Source of the DNA: DATLFI01 sp035524895
GTDB lineage: Bacteria; Acidobacteriota; Thermoanaerobaculia; Multivoradales; Multivoraceae
NCBI GenBank assembly: GCA_035524895.1
Contig: DATLFI010000419.1
Span: 1 to 32,012, forward strand
DNA length: 32,012 nt
Direction: 5' to 3'
The position numbers and the translations under genes are program-made. A model generated the notes under the pieces. The model saw only the letters and a list, made by a program, of their open reading frames with translations, made no database searches and had not been told where the DNA came from. This document shows, one piece after another, positions 7,354-16,724 of this stretch. How positions within the stretch are numbered: position 1 is the stretch's first letter; the number at the start of each line of letters is the position of its first letter.

Positions 7354-10300
7354 TCAGCTCCAGTGGACCAGGTCCGCGAGCGCAGGATTCGGCGATCCGC
7401 TCTCGGCGGGCCGGATCCTCACGCCGTAGGCAAAGCGACCCGCGGCTTCGAGCCGGACGGCGGCACGAAAGGTGATGCTGCCGGTGATGGTGCCTGGCTC
7501 GGGCTCCTGCGTCTGCGGCTCCACCGCGTCCATCTTCACCGTGCTCGCGCGGCGGAGGTCGAGGTTTCCGTCCTCTGCACAGGGGCCGACGACGAGATCG
7601 ACGGCGAGGTCCTGCGAAGAGAGCAGGCCGCCCGTCTCGAGCGTCGTCTCGACCTGGAGCTCGTCGCCGAGGTCGTAGTGGCGCGGTTGCGGCAGGCGCG
7701 TCTCGGCCACCTTCAGCTCACCGAAGCCGCGCCGCAGGCTGCGGTTGCGCCACACCGCCTCGCGCGCTCCGCGGAAGCCGTTCTCGCGCAGCTCGATGGA
7801 GGCGAGCGCAGCCGGCAGGTAGGCCAAGTCGCGATACTGCTGGAGCATCCGGCGGGTGTCGAACTGGTGCGACAGCGTACCGATCGAGTGCCGCACCTTC
7901 TCGAGCCAGCGCCGCGGCACGCCGTCGTCGTCGCGCTCGAAGAACAGCGGCGCGATCTCGCGATCGAGCACGCGCAGGGCCGCGTCGCTGTCGAGGTCAT
8001 CGGCCGCGTCCGGACCGTCGGCCTTCTCGTCGGCGCCGATGGCCCAGCCGTTGCTTCCGTCGTAACCCTCGGCCCACCAGCCGTCGAGCACGGACAGGTT
8101 GAGCGCGCCGTTCATCGCCGCCTTCATGCCGGAGGTGCCGGACGCCTCGAGCGGCGGGATCGGAGTGTTGAGCCACAGGTCCACACCCTGCACCAGCAGG
8201 CGGCCGAGCTCGAGGTTGTAGTCCTCGAGGAAGAACACGAGACCACCGAGCTCCTCGCCCAGGCTGGCACGCACCAACTGCCTCAGGATCTCCTGCCCGT
8301 GGCCGTCGCTGGGGTGAGCCTTGCCCGCGAACAGGATCCGGATCGGTCGCTCCTGGCGTTCGAGGATTTCGCGCAGTCGCTTGGGCTGGCGCAGCAGCAG
8401 GTCCGCGCGCTTGTAGGGGGCGAAGCGGCGCGCGAACCCGACCAGCAGCGGCTCCTCGCCGAGGCCGGCCAGCAGGCGCTGGAGCAGCTCTGGCGGGTCG
8501 TCGCGGTCGGCGCTGGAACGGCGCAGCCGTCGGCGGGTCTCCTCCAGCAGGCGCTGGCGCAGCGCTTCCCGCGCTCGCCAGAGGTCGCGATCGGAGACTC
8601 CGGCACCCGTTGCGCCGGTGCCGGCTGCCAGTGCCGACGAGACGCCGATGCGCGTGATCTCGGGCGCCACCCACGAGGGGGCATGCACGCCGTTCGTTAT
8701 GTGCGTCACCGGCACCTCGGCCGGCAGGAGGCTCGGCCAGCAGTCGCGCAACAGCGCCCGCGAGACGCGGCCGTGGACCTCTGAGACGCCGTTGACGAAC
8801 GCTGCGAGCTGCACCGCGAGCCGGGTCATGGAGAACGACGGCTCGCCATCGGCACCGAGAGCGAAGAATCGCTCCCAGGTGAGGCCGAGCCACGACTCGA
8901 CATCCGAGAAGTAACGCCGGAGCAGGCTCTCACCGAAGCGGTCATGGCCTGCCGGCACCGCGGTGTGCGTCGTGAACACGGTGCTGGCCCGAACCACCTC
9001 GCGTGCCTCGTCGAAGGTGAGGCCGCGCTGGCGCACCAGCATCGCGGCACGCTCCAACGGTGCGAACGCGGCGTGACCCTCGTTGAGGTGGAGCACCGCG
9101 GGCTCGATGCCGAGTTGGTGCAGCAGGCGCATGCCGGCCCGACCGAGGACGATCTCCTGGCGCAGTCGCAGGTCGCCGTCGCCGGCGTAGAGCTGGTGGG
9201 TGATCGCCCGCGCCTCGGGACGGTTCTGCGGCAGGTCGGTATCGAGCAGGTAGAGCGGTACGTTGCCCACCATCGCTCGCCAGGCGGCGACCACGATCGG
9301 ACCACCCGGCAGCCCGAGCTCGACCAGGAGCGGCTCTCCCTCCGGACCGCGCACCAGCTCGAGCGCGTGCTCGGCGGGATCGTTCTCGACCGGTAGGCCC
9401 TGCTGATCGCCGTCGCGGGTCACGCGCTGCCGGAGGTAGCCGCGCCGGAACAGGCAGCCCACCGCGACCAGCGGCAGGCCGAGGTCGCTCGCGGTCTTGA
9501 CGTGGTCGCCGGCGAGCACACCGAGGCCGCCCCCGTACACGCGCAGGTTCGACTCGACCGCGAACTCGAAGCAGAAGTAGGCGACCGGCTGGTCCTGGCC
9601 GAGGCCGGCGGCGGCCCAGGCGGGGTCCACCGGCAGCGCTGCCTCGGCGCGGTGCCGCGCGACGCAGCGCTCCACGCGGCGCGCGAAGTCGGCGTCGTCG
9701 GGGCGGACCTCGATGGCCGCGCGCGGCATGCCGTGCAGCATGCGCACCGGGTTGCCTTCGGCGCTGCGGAAGTGCCGCGGCGAGAGCTGCTCGAACAGCT
9801 CGCGGGCCTCGGGATCCCAGGTCCAGCGGTAGTTGCGCGACAGCTCCATGAGCCCCTCGAAGGCTGGAGGGAGCGAACCGCCGACCTCGAAGGTGTGGAG
9901 CCGCAGCATGGGCGGAGGCGCCGCGGGCGGAGAGACGAGCTGCGGTCCCGGCTCGGCGCGGGTGGCGCGGCCGGCGTCCGCCGTGGCGAGCCTGGGATGT
10001 CGCGCGGCCACCTCCATCGCGAGGTCGAAGGCTTCGAGGTACCTCGGCACCAGGTCCGACCAGGCGAGGCGCCCCGCTGCAGCGCGGCAGGCCTGCGCGA
10101 GATCCGGCCGCTGTGGTGTCGAGAGGAACGCTTCGAGGAGGGTGTCGAGGTCCGCAACGGCCTGGCCCGCGTCGCGGCCATGGCGAAGCAGCACGTAGAG
10201 ACCGTTGTCCTCGCCGAGCCCTTCGTGCTGCATCCAGCGCCCGAAGCCAGCCGAGTCCGTGGTCACCGTCGGCACGCCCACGCCCAGGCTCTCGGCGGGG

Positions 10301-11706
10301 GTCAGACCCCACGGCTCGTAGAACGACGGGAAGCACGCGAGATCGAGCGCGCGCAGCACCGCTTCGTACGGCATGTCGAGCAGGCCGTCGCGCTCGCTCA
10401 GGTAGATGGGCAGATGCAGGACCTTGACCCGGGAGCCACCAGCGTTGGCGAGACCGAGACGCGCGCACGCGCGCTGGATCGGATCGCCGTCCGGATCGAA
10501 CAGCCGGTGCGTGGAGACCACCGAAGGGTCCCTGCCCCCGTTCGAGCTTTGGGCAGGCGCGAGCATCTCGAGCCGAGGGCCCGAGGCGCCGGCGGGCACC
10601 AGGAAGAGAGCGATCACCGGCTTGCCTGGGCGCGAGTCGAGGCGGGCGAGGGCCTCGAGCAGCACGTCGAAGCCTTTGTTGTGGAACTCGTAACGCCCGG
10701 AGGTGCCGACCAACACGACGTCGTCGGACGGCGGTGAACCGAGGAACCGCGCCGCGAGATCGAGCAGAGCTGTGCGCGCCCTATCGCGCGGGTGCTCGGC
10801 GGCGAGGCGGTCGATGACCGCGAGATCGACGCCGTTGGGCAGGATGGGACTGGCGCGCCGGCGGTGGAACAGCTCGGCTTCCTGAGCCGTGACGCCGCTC
10901 ACCGTGGTGAACACGTCCGACTCTCGCGCCGCCACGCCTTCGAGCGAGTGCTTCGCGGCCACGCCCCCTTCGCGCGCTGCCTGCTCGGGCGACTGACCCA
11001 CGAGCCCGGCCGCGGGGTCGTGTCCCGTGGAGGCCAGCGCTCTCCCGAGCACCGTGGCGTGGGTGGTGAACACGGTCGCGATCTCTGGCACCTGCTGGTG
11101 CAGGTGGAGCAGGGCGGTCGCCGCCATCCACTCGTGGGCGTGCGCGACCGCGGCACGGCGCGTGGGCTGCAGCCGCAGACGCCACCACCGTTCGATCGCG
11201 ATACCGGCCGCGCGACCGAACAGCACCGGCTCGAGGTAGTCCCAGGCGCCCGCGAGAGAGTCGACGTGATAACGCTCCCAGAGCCGTGTCAGGTAAGGGT
11301 CCTTGTCGGCCAGGAGCGCCGAGAACTCCACGAGCACGGCACGCGGCCGTCCAGGTATCAGCCAGCGGCCGACCCGCACCGGCACGCCGGCCTGCCTGCA
11401 AGCGGCGATGAAGTCGTCGTGACCCGGCTCGGGCTCGAAGCGCTCCTCTTGCTCCGAGCGCGAGAGCAGCCACGGCCCCACGGTCACATAGTCGTCGCCG
11501 AACAGGTCGACCAGGGTCGGCGCCTTGCTCGACACCACCGTGTAGATACCGCCGACCTTGTTGCAGACCTCCCAGGAGATCTCGAACAGCACGAAGGGGT
11601 GCGCGGTCGGGTGGTGGTTGTGCGGTAGCTGACTCATGCGGGACTGGATCGACGGAGTGGGAGGAGCGCTCGACCAGGTGGCGTCAGGCGCGGAGCGGCG
11701 CAGCAT
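7354..11706 (-). CDS. GT3 glycogen synthase - GT35 alpha-glucan phosphorylase fusion
   Basis: This single 1450-residue frame holds two opposing glycogen enzymes. Residues about 38-575 are a GT3 glycogen synthase of the animal/fungal type: FEISWEVCNKVGGIYTVVSS (41-60), AHEWMAA (190-196), VFTTHATVLGRAL, and the E-x7-E signature EPWGLTPAE (Glu464, Glu472). GT3 enzymes normally use UDP-glucose. A Pro/Ala-rich linker (about 576-600) follows. Residues 600-1450 are a bacterial-type phosphorylase: the N-terminal LRLHTFEVGG...YRWTWDPEA domain, VYGGGLGVLAGDHVKTASDL, HLNEGHAAF, GFARRFAPYKRA, and EASGTSGMKAAMNGALNLS with the PLP lysine at 1195. A C-terminal beta domain ends the chain. The start at 11706 has AGGAG 4 nt upstream; an alternative ATG at 11637 would remove 23 unconserved residues. 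It is the last gene of the glycogen operon. Confidence 0.93.
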   Translation of the reverse strand: MLRRSAPDATWSSAPPTPSIQSRMSQLPHNHHPTAHPFVLFEISWEVCNKVGGIYTVVSSKAPTLVDLFGDDYVTVGPWLLSRSEQEERFEPEPGHDDFIAACRQAGVPVRVGRWLIPGRPRAVLVEFSALLADKDPYLTRLWERYHVDSLAGAWDYLEPVLFGRAAGIAIERWWRLRLQPTRRAAVAHAHEWMAATALLHLHQQVPEIATVFTTHATVLGRALASTGHDPAAGLVGQSPEQAAREGGVAAKHSLEGVAARESDVFTTVSGVTAQEAELFHRRRASPILPNGVDLAVIDRLAAEHPRDRARTALLDLAARFLGSPPSDDVVLVGTSGRYEFHNKGFDVLLEALARLDSRPGKPVIALFLVPAGASGPRLEMLAPAQSSNGGRDPSVVSTHRLFDPDGDPIQRACARLGLANAGGSRVKVLHLPIYLSERDGLLDMPYEAVLRALDLACFPSFYEPWGLTPAESLGVGVPTVTTDSAGFGRWMQHEGLGEDNGLYVLLRHGRDAGQAVADLDTLLEAFLSTPQRPDLAQACRAAAGRLAWSDLVPRYLEAFDLAMEVAARHPRLATADAGRATRAEPGPQLVSPPAAPPPMLRLHTFEVGGSLPPAFEGLMELSRNYRWTWDPEARELFEQLSPRHFRSAEGNPVRMLHGMPRAAIEVRPDDADFARRVERCVARHRAEAALPVDPAWAAAGLGQDQPVAYFCFEFAVESNLRVYGGGLGVLAGDHVKTASDLGLPLVAVGCLFRRGYLRQRVTRDGDQQGLPVENDPAEHALELVRGPEGEPLLVELGLPGGPIVVAAWRAMVGNVPLYLLDTDLPQNRPEARAITHQLYAGDGDLRLRQEIVLGRAGMRLLHQLGIEPAVLHLNEGHAAFAPLERAAMLVRQRGLTFDEAREVVRASTVFTTHTAVPAGHDRFGESLLRRYFSDVESWLGLTWERFFALGADGEPSFSMTRLAVQLAAFVNGVSEVHGRVSRALLRDCWPSLLPAEVPVTHITNGVHAPSWVAPEITRIGVSSALAAGTGATGAGVSDRDLWRAREALRQRLLEETRRRLRRSSADRDDPPELLQRLLAGLGEEPLLVGFARRFAPYKRADLLLRQPKRLREILERQERPIRILFAGKAHPSDGHGQEILRQLVRASLGEELGGLVFFLEDYNLELGRLLVQGVDLWLNTPIPPLEASGTSGMKAAMNGALNLSVLDGWWAEGYDGSNGWAIGADEKADGPDAADDLDSDAALRVLDREIAPLFFERDDDGVPRRWLEKVRHSIGTLSHQFDTRRMLQQYRDLAYLPAALASIELRENGFRGAREAVWRNRSLRRGFGELKVAETRLPQPRHYDLGDELQVETTLETGGLLSSQDLAVDLVVGPCAEDGNLDLRRASTVKMDAVEPQTQEPEPGTITGSITFRAAVRLEAAGRFAYGVRIRPAESGSPNPALADLVHWS

Positions 11707-11770
11707 AGCGCTCCTGCCGTACCGGGCTGTCGGTCGTGCCAGGACTACCCGTGACGAGAGGCGATACCTG

Positions 11771-12970
11771 TCACGCGGTGGCGCGCCGCTCTCGCCCGCG
11801 CACGCGCCTACCGAGGTCGTCGAGGACGTTCATGAAGGCGATGTAGGCGTCGTGGGGCGACCGGAACGGGCTGAAGTACTTGTGCACGTCGCCGTCGGAG
11901 AACCACTTGGTGCACATGTAGTAGAGGTGGTCGGAGGTGGTCAGCTTGCGCCAGCGCTCGAGGAGCTCGGCGTCGCCGCGGGCGCGCAGGTCGCGGCCGA
12001 GCTCCCAGAGCACGTCGGCGGCGGCCTTCTGCATGTCGTTGCCCAGCCACGCGGTGAGGTCGCGCTCCGCGTCGGCCCACGACACCGGCCACGGCATGTC
12101 GAGACGGCCTAGCGGGTCGAAGCGGGCGGCGACCTCGGCCGGCGTCTCGAAGCGCATGCCCCGCGCGAGGACCTCGTGGGGCAGGCGAGCCATGAACGCG
12201 AAGATCCCGGTCTCGACCCACTGGTGCTCGCCGAAGGTCTCGTAGTCCATGAACAGCCCGACCAGATCGTCGCCGAGCGGCAGCGCACGCAGCCAATCGG
12301 CGAACGTCTCGGAGCGCAGCGGCCACGAGTCCCAGCCGCGATTGCTGAAGCGAAACGCGACATCGTCGGAGAGCCGATAGGAACGCAGCAGGAGCTTGAT
12401 GCGCTCGCAGCCCTCGGGACGGTACAGGCGGTGCGGGCTCCGCCAGCCGAGCACGTGGTCCGCGCCCTCGGCGAGGATGCAGCGAAAGCCGAGCTGCTCG
12501 GCGCGGCGCGCGATCTCGTTGGAGCACACCAGCTCGGTGTTGCGGAAGGTGGTCGGGCGCTTCCCGCAGAGCTCCTCGATGCGACGTACCTGCGCGGCGA
12601 CCTGGAGGTCGAACTCGTCCCAGTCGAAGAGCGCGGCGAGCGAGTGGTGCGAGGTCTCGGCGAGGAACTCGACCGAGCCGGTGGCGGCGAGACGCCGAAA
12701 GCTCTCGAGCGCCTCGGGAGCCCAGAGGGCCATCTGCTCGAGGGCGGTGCCGCTGACCGAGAAGGCGCAGCGGAACGCGCCATCGGTCTCCTCGATCGCT
12801 CGCAGCAGCAGCTCGTTCATCGGTCGATAGCACTTGTCGGCGACGCGCCGCACGATCTGCGCGTTGGCTTCGTCGTCGAAGTAGGCATCGCTGCGGCCGA
12901 CGTCGAAGAAGGTGTAGCGCCGCAGCCGGAACGGCTGGTGCACCTGGAAGTAGAAAACGATGCTCCTCAT
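11771..12970 (-). CDS. GH57 family alpha-glucan hydrolase/transferase
   Basis: The protein has 399 residues, starting MRSIVFYFQVHQPFRLRRYT, the classic GH57 opening with its HQP motif. Further family motifs are ETSHHSLAALFDWDEF (105-120), FRNTELVCSN with the likely nucleophile Glu146, and FMDYETFGEHQW with the likely acid/base Asp242. It is short for the family and fits the single-domain alpha-amylase-like subgroup often found in glycogen clusters. GH57 includes amylases, 4-alpha-glucanotransferases and branching enzymes; which one this is cannot be settled here. Its ATG overlaps the TGA of the GT4 gene (12967-12970), which suggests translational coupling. It probably processes or branches the glucan made by its neighbours, in the cytoplasm (no signal peptide). 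Confidence 0.9.
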   Translation of the reverse strand: MRSIVFYFQVHQPFRLRRYTFFDVGRSDAYFDDEANAQIVRRVADKCYRPMNELLLRAIEETDGAFRCAFSVSGTALEQMALWAPEALESFRRLAATGSVEFLAETSHHSLAALFDWDEFDLQVAAQVRRIEELCGKRPTTFRNTELVCSNEIARRAEQLGFRCILAEGADHVLGWRSPHRLYRPEGCERIKLLLRSYRLSDDVAFRFSNRGWDSWPLRSETFADWLRALPLGDDLVGLFMDYETFGEHQWVETGIFAFMARLPHEVLARGMRFETPAEVAARFDPLGRLDMPWPVSWADAERDLTAWLGNDMQKAAADVLWELGRDLRARGDAELLERWRKLTTSDHLYYMCTKWFSDGDVHKYFSPFRSPHDAYIAFMNVLDDLGRRVRGRERRATA

Positions 12971-14589
12971 GTCGCGGCCCTCTCGCCCAGAATCTCTGTG
13001 TACACGTCGCGCAGGAGCTGTCCCCGCAGCTCCCAGCGCATGCGCGCCACTTCGCCGCGCCCGTCTTCGACGAGCTGCCGCCGCAGCGCCGGCTGGCGCA
13101 GCAGTGCCAGGATCTTGTTGGCGATCTCCTCGACGTCCCAGAAGTCGACCTTCAGCGCGTGCTCGAGGATCTCGGCGACGCCGCTCTGTCGCGACACGAT
13201 CACTGGCACGTCGAGCGCCATCGCTTCGAGCGGCGCGATGCCGAACGGCTCGGAGACCGACGGCATGACGTAGATATCGGCGAGCGCGTACATGCGCTCG
13301 ACGTCGATGCCCGAGAGGAAGCCGGTGAAGGAGAGATGGCGCTGCAGGCGCATCCGCGCCGACTCCTCGATCATGGTCGGCAGCATGTCGCCGGTGCCGC
13401 CGAGCACGAAACGCACCCTCGGCTCCTCGCGCACCACGCGCGCCGCCGCCTGCAGGAAATAGTCGGGACCCTTCTGGAAGGTGACGCGACCGAGGAAGAG
13501 CACGATCGGCTCGTCGATCGCCTTCTCGAGGTGCAGCTCCTCGACCTGGTCGCGCTGGGTGACCGCGTTGTGCACCACGCGAATCTTCGAGGGGTCGACA
13601 CGGTAGCGGCTGGTCACCACGCCTGATGTGTAGTGGCTCACGCACACCACGCGGTCGGCGGCGTCGAGGCCGGCCTGCTCGATCTCGACGATGCGCCGGT
13701 CGGCGCCGTCGCCGCTGCGGTCGTACTCGCACGAGTGGACGTGGACCACCAGCGGCTTGCCGCGCCGTCGCGCCGCGAGGATCGCCCCCGGGTAGGTCAT
13801 CCAGTCGTGCGCGTGCACCAGGTCGAAGTCCTCGTCCATTGCGAGCTCGCCGACCGCCAGCGTGAAGCGGGCGACCTCGGCAAAGAGATCGCGCGCGTAG
13901 CGCCCGTCCCGTGTGAGACCCAGTGAGACCGGCTCGAGCGGCCGCGGCGAGGTCGGTGCCGGTGTCGTGGAGACCAGGGCGTCAGAGTCGGACAGGGATC
14001 CTGAAACCTCGGGTGGGACTTCTGGTGGCGCGTGCTCGGGATTCTCGACCGCGGTCGCTGCGGCGTGCCGGCGCAGGTAGGGCCGGAGTGACTTGGGCAT
14101 TCCGGGGTACGAGGCCGCTGCGGGCGCGGTCGACGAGGAGGTCTCCTCCTCGGAGGGATTGTCGACCATGTGCGCGTAACCACCCGCGTCGAGGTAGGGC
14201 CGAAGCGAGCTGTCGATACCGAGCACGCGCAGCGCTCCGAGGACGGTGGGCGACTCTTCGCCGTTCGCGATCGAGGGATCGCCTGCAACAGCGACTGTCT
14301 CGTAGCTCGCGGCTCGCGCCTCTCGCGGCGCGAAGCCAGCGGATGCGCTCTCCTCCGGTGTCTCTCCGGTTGCTGGCGCGTCGGCGATCGACGTGACCGG
14401 GCGCCGCGGGGGTCCGGGGTCGATCAGCCGCACGCCCGGCGCCGTGTCCTCGTCGCCGAACCGGTGGGGCACCACGAAGGTGATGTCGACGCCGTGGTGC
14501 GCGAGACCCTGCGAGATGCCTTGGCAAGCCGTGCCCAGACCGCCCGAGATGTGCGGCGGGAACTCCCAGCCCACCATCAGCACCTTCAC
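12967..14589 (-). CDS. GT4 glycosyltransferase with an unusual repeat-bearing insert
   Basis: The protein has 540 residues with a GTG start that overlaps the upstream stop (TGA at 14586-14588). The N-terminal Rossmann domain starts MKVLMVGWEFPPHISGGLGT, as in GlgA-like and other GT4 enzymes, with VHAHDWMTYPG (258-268) following later. The C-terminal domain holds LFLGRVTFQKGP and the donor-site E-x7-E in SEPFGIAPLEAM. Residues about 50-225 form a Pro/Ser/Ala-rich, probably disordered insert. It carries an 18-residue motif twice: SLRPYL-x8-VDNP at 128-145 and SLRPYL-x8-VENP at 167-184. The role is probably glucan chain synthesis or extension within the glycogen operon. The donor sugar is not known, and the gene may alternatively make another glucose polymer. 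Confidence 0.87.
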   Translation of the reverse strand: MKVLMVGWEFPPHISGGLGTACQGISQGLAHHGVDITFVVPHRFGDEDTAPGVRLIDPGPPRRPVTSIADAPATGETPEESASAGFAPREARAASYETVAVAGDPSIANGEESPTVLGALRVLGIDSSLRPYLDAGGYAHMVDNPSEEETSSSTAPAAASYPGMPKSLRPYLRRHAAATAVENPEHAPPEVPPEVSGSLSDSDALVSTTPAPTSPRPLEPVSLGLTRDGRYARDLFAEVARFTLAVGELAMDEDFDLVHAHDWMTYPGAILAARRRGKPLVVHVHSCEYDRSGDGADRRIVEIEQAGLDAADRVVCVSHYTSGVVTSRYRVDPSKIRVVHNAVTQRDQVEELHLEKAIDEPIVLFLGRVTFQKGPDYFLQAAARVVREEPRVRFVLGGTGDMLPTMIEESARMRLQRHLSFTGFLSGIDVERMYALADIYVMPSVSEPFGIAPLEAMALDVPVIVSRQSGVAEILEHALKVDFWDVEEIANKILALLRQPALRRQLVEDGRGEVARMRWELRGQLLRDVYTEILGERAAT

Positions 14590-16556
14590 GTCGGCCCGCC
14601 TTCGAGGAGGTGGTAGGCGCGCAGCAGCTCGGCGGTGCTCCAGGCCTGCGCCGGCGCGCCCCCGGGCCGGTAGGGTGGGTCGCCGTCATGGACCTCCGAG
14701 ACGTGGAGCAGCCCGTGCACCTGGAGCTGATCGGAGAAGCCATCGAGCAGGCTCCGCAGGCGCGCCACCTCGTCGGCCCTCCTGCCCCGTGCGCGCAAGC
14801 ATGCCTCGACGTAGAAGCCGAGCAGCCACGGCCACGCGGTGCCCTGGTGGTAGGCGTGGTCGCGGCGCTCCGGACCGCCCGAGTATCTGCCTTCGTACGC
14901 GGGGTCCTCGGGCGAGAGAGTGCGCAGCCCGACCGGCGTCAGCAGCTCGCGCTCGACCCGTTCGACCACCGCAACGCGCTGCTCTTGGGAGAGCGGGCTT
15001 TCGGCGAGCGCGGCGGCAACGACCATGTTCGGTCGCACGGCCGGGTCGGCGACGCCGTCCTGCCACCGATCGGCCAGGTAGCCGCTCTCCAGCCACAGCC
15101 GCTCGAGGAACGCCAACGCCGCGCGCCGGCGCCGAACGTCCCAGGCCGCTGCCTCGGAGTCCCGGCCGGCCTCGCGATGACGGCGCTCGAGAAAGCAGAG
15201 CAGCGCGTACCAGAGCGCGTTCACTTCGACCGGGCAGCCCCAGCGCGGAGTCAGGAGGTCGCCCTGGGAGCGCGCGTCCATCCAGGTCGCGGCCTGGCTC
15301 GGCGGCTCGTTGACGACCAACCCATCGGGGTCGACGCTCAGACCGGGAGCGCGGCCCCCGAGCAGCGACGCCGCGATCTCCTCGATGGCGGGGCGCAGCG
15401 AGCGCTCCAGCCGATTCGAGCTGCCGCCCTGGGCCGCGTACTCCGCGGTCGCCCAGGCGAACCACAGGGCGGAATCGAGCGAGTCGTAGGAGCTCGACTC
15501 GGGCGTCGGCCCGATCACGTTCGGCATCGCGCCGTCGCGCAGGTAGCGGAGGGAGCCCTCGAGCGCCTCGCCGCACTCCTCGACGCGGCCGCGCGCGAGC
15601 AGCAGTCCGGGGAGCGACAAAAAAGTGTCGCGACCCCACTCGCCGAACCACGGGAAGCCCGCGACCACCGCGAGGCGGCGGTTGGCGTCGCGGTAGAGGA
15701 AGTCTTCAGCGGCCAGCTCGAGACGACCACGGAAGCCCGGGGCGACCGAGAGCGCGGCGGTCTCGCGCCGGCGGGCCTCTTCGCGCCACAGGGCCAGCGG
15801 ATCGTCGACCGGCTCTGCGATGGTCGCGGCCACCACCAGCTCGCGCCCGGCGTGAAGCGGCAGGTCGAACCAGCCGGGACTGAACTGGTCTTCGTGGCCG
15901 TCGTAGCCGCGCACGAGGTCCCGCTGGTACTCGACCTGGCGGGACCACACCGGATCGGCCTCGAACGACGGGGGAGCTCCGCCGACGGTGAACGAGACCG
16001 CGGGCAGCGCAGCATACGGTCGCACCGACACGCCTAAGGGAAACCGGCGCACCCGCGGGTCGAGCGCCAGGTTCTCGTGGGTGAGCGCGTCGGCCTCGCG
16101 GCAGGTCAAGAGCGGGCGCAGGCGAAGCTGGAGCTCGGCGTGGGGGAACCGCGCCAGGTAGCGGCAGAGCACCACCGGCGCGCCGCGGACCATCAGCAGC
16201 TCGCGGGTGATCGACACCGGACCGATGTGGTACTCGAACGTCGGGTACGGGCGCAGCGCGAAGCCGGCGATCGAACGGTGGCCGTGTGGGTACCAGAGCG
16301 TCGGATACCGCGCCATGGAGATTGGGAACTCGTGGCCCTCGCCATGCACCGTTTCCTCGAAGCGCGACAGGAAGCTGTGCCGGCGGTCGAGCCCCGGTGC
16401 CGGCGCGACGAGCAGGCCGTGGTAACGGCGAGTCGGGCACAGCAGGACCGTCGACGAGGCGAAGCCGCCGCAGCCGTCGGTCTCGAGCCATTCTTTGCGT
16501 AGGGAGTCGTGCAGCTCGAGGCACTGCTCGCGGGTGAGGGAGAGGATCGGCTTCAT
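14586..16556 (-). CDS. Glycogen debranching enzyme (GH133 amylo-alpha-1,6-glucosidase type)
   Basis: The protein has 656 residues with two parts. The N-terminal beta-rich domain of bacterial debranching enzymes holds KEWLETDGCGGFASSTVLLC and TRRYHGLLVA. The C-terminal (alpha/alpha)6 catalytic domain holds FPWFGEWGRDTFLSLPGLLL, DSALWFAWA, WMDARSQGDLLTPRWGCPVE and HQGTAWPWLLGF. Such enzymes hydrolyse alpha-1,6 branch points of limit dextrins left by phosphorylase. It is the first gene of the operon GH133-GT4-GH57-GT3/GT35 on the minus strand, with its stop overlapping the GT4 start. No signal peptide is present, so it is cytoplasmic. No clear ribosome binding site precedes the ATG. The length is typical for the family. 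Confidence 0.93.
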   Translation of the reverse strand: MKPILSLTREQCLELHDSLRKEWLETDGCGGFASSTVLLCPTRRYHGLLVAPAPGLDRRHSFLSRFEETVHGEGHEFPISMARYPTLWYPHGHRSIAGFALRPYPTFEYHIGPVSITRELLMVRGAPVVLCRYLARFPHAELQLRLRPLLTCREADALTHENLALDPRVRRFPLGVSVRPYAALPAVSFTVGGAPPSFEADPVWSRQVEYQRDLVRGYDGHEDQFSPGWFDLPLHAGRELVVAATIAEPVDDPLALWREEARRRETAALSVAPGFRGRLELAAEDFLYRDANRRLAVVAGFPWFGEWGRDTFLSLPGLLLARGRVEECGEALEGSLRYLRDGAMPNVIGPTPESSSYDSLDSALWFAWATAEYAAQGGSSNRLERSLRPAIEEIAASLLGGRAPGLSVDPDGLVVNEPPSQAATWMDARSQGDLLTPRWGCPVEVNALWYALLCFLERRHREAGRDSEAAAWDVRRRRAALAFLERLWLESGYLADRWQDGVADPAVRPNMVVAAALAESPLSQEQRVAVVERVERELLTPVGLRTLSPEDPAYEGRYSGGPERRDHAYHQGTAWPWLLGFYVEACLRARGRRADEVARLRSLLDGFSDQLQVHGLLHVSEVHDGDPPYRPGGAPAQAWSTAELLRAYHLLEGGPT

Positions 16557-16724
16557 GGGGAGTGCGGGAGCGCGCCCAGGGAGCGGCCTCGCTAGGGTAA
16601 CGCGGAATTAGCTGCGGCGCGGGAAGGGCTGTGGAAGAGACGCGATCGCCCCTCGCACCTCACCCCACCGCCCGCCCCTCCCTCTTACAGGCTGTCGAGC
16701 GGCGCTGAACCGCGGCGGCTGGTC

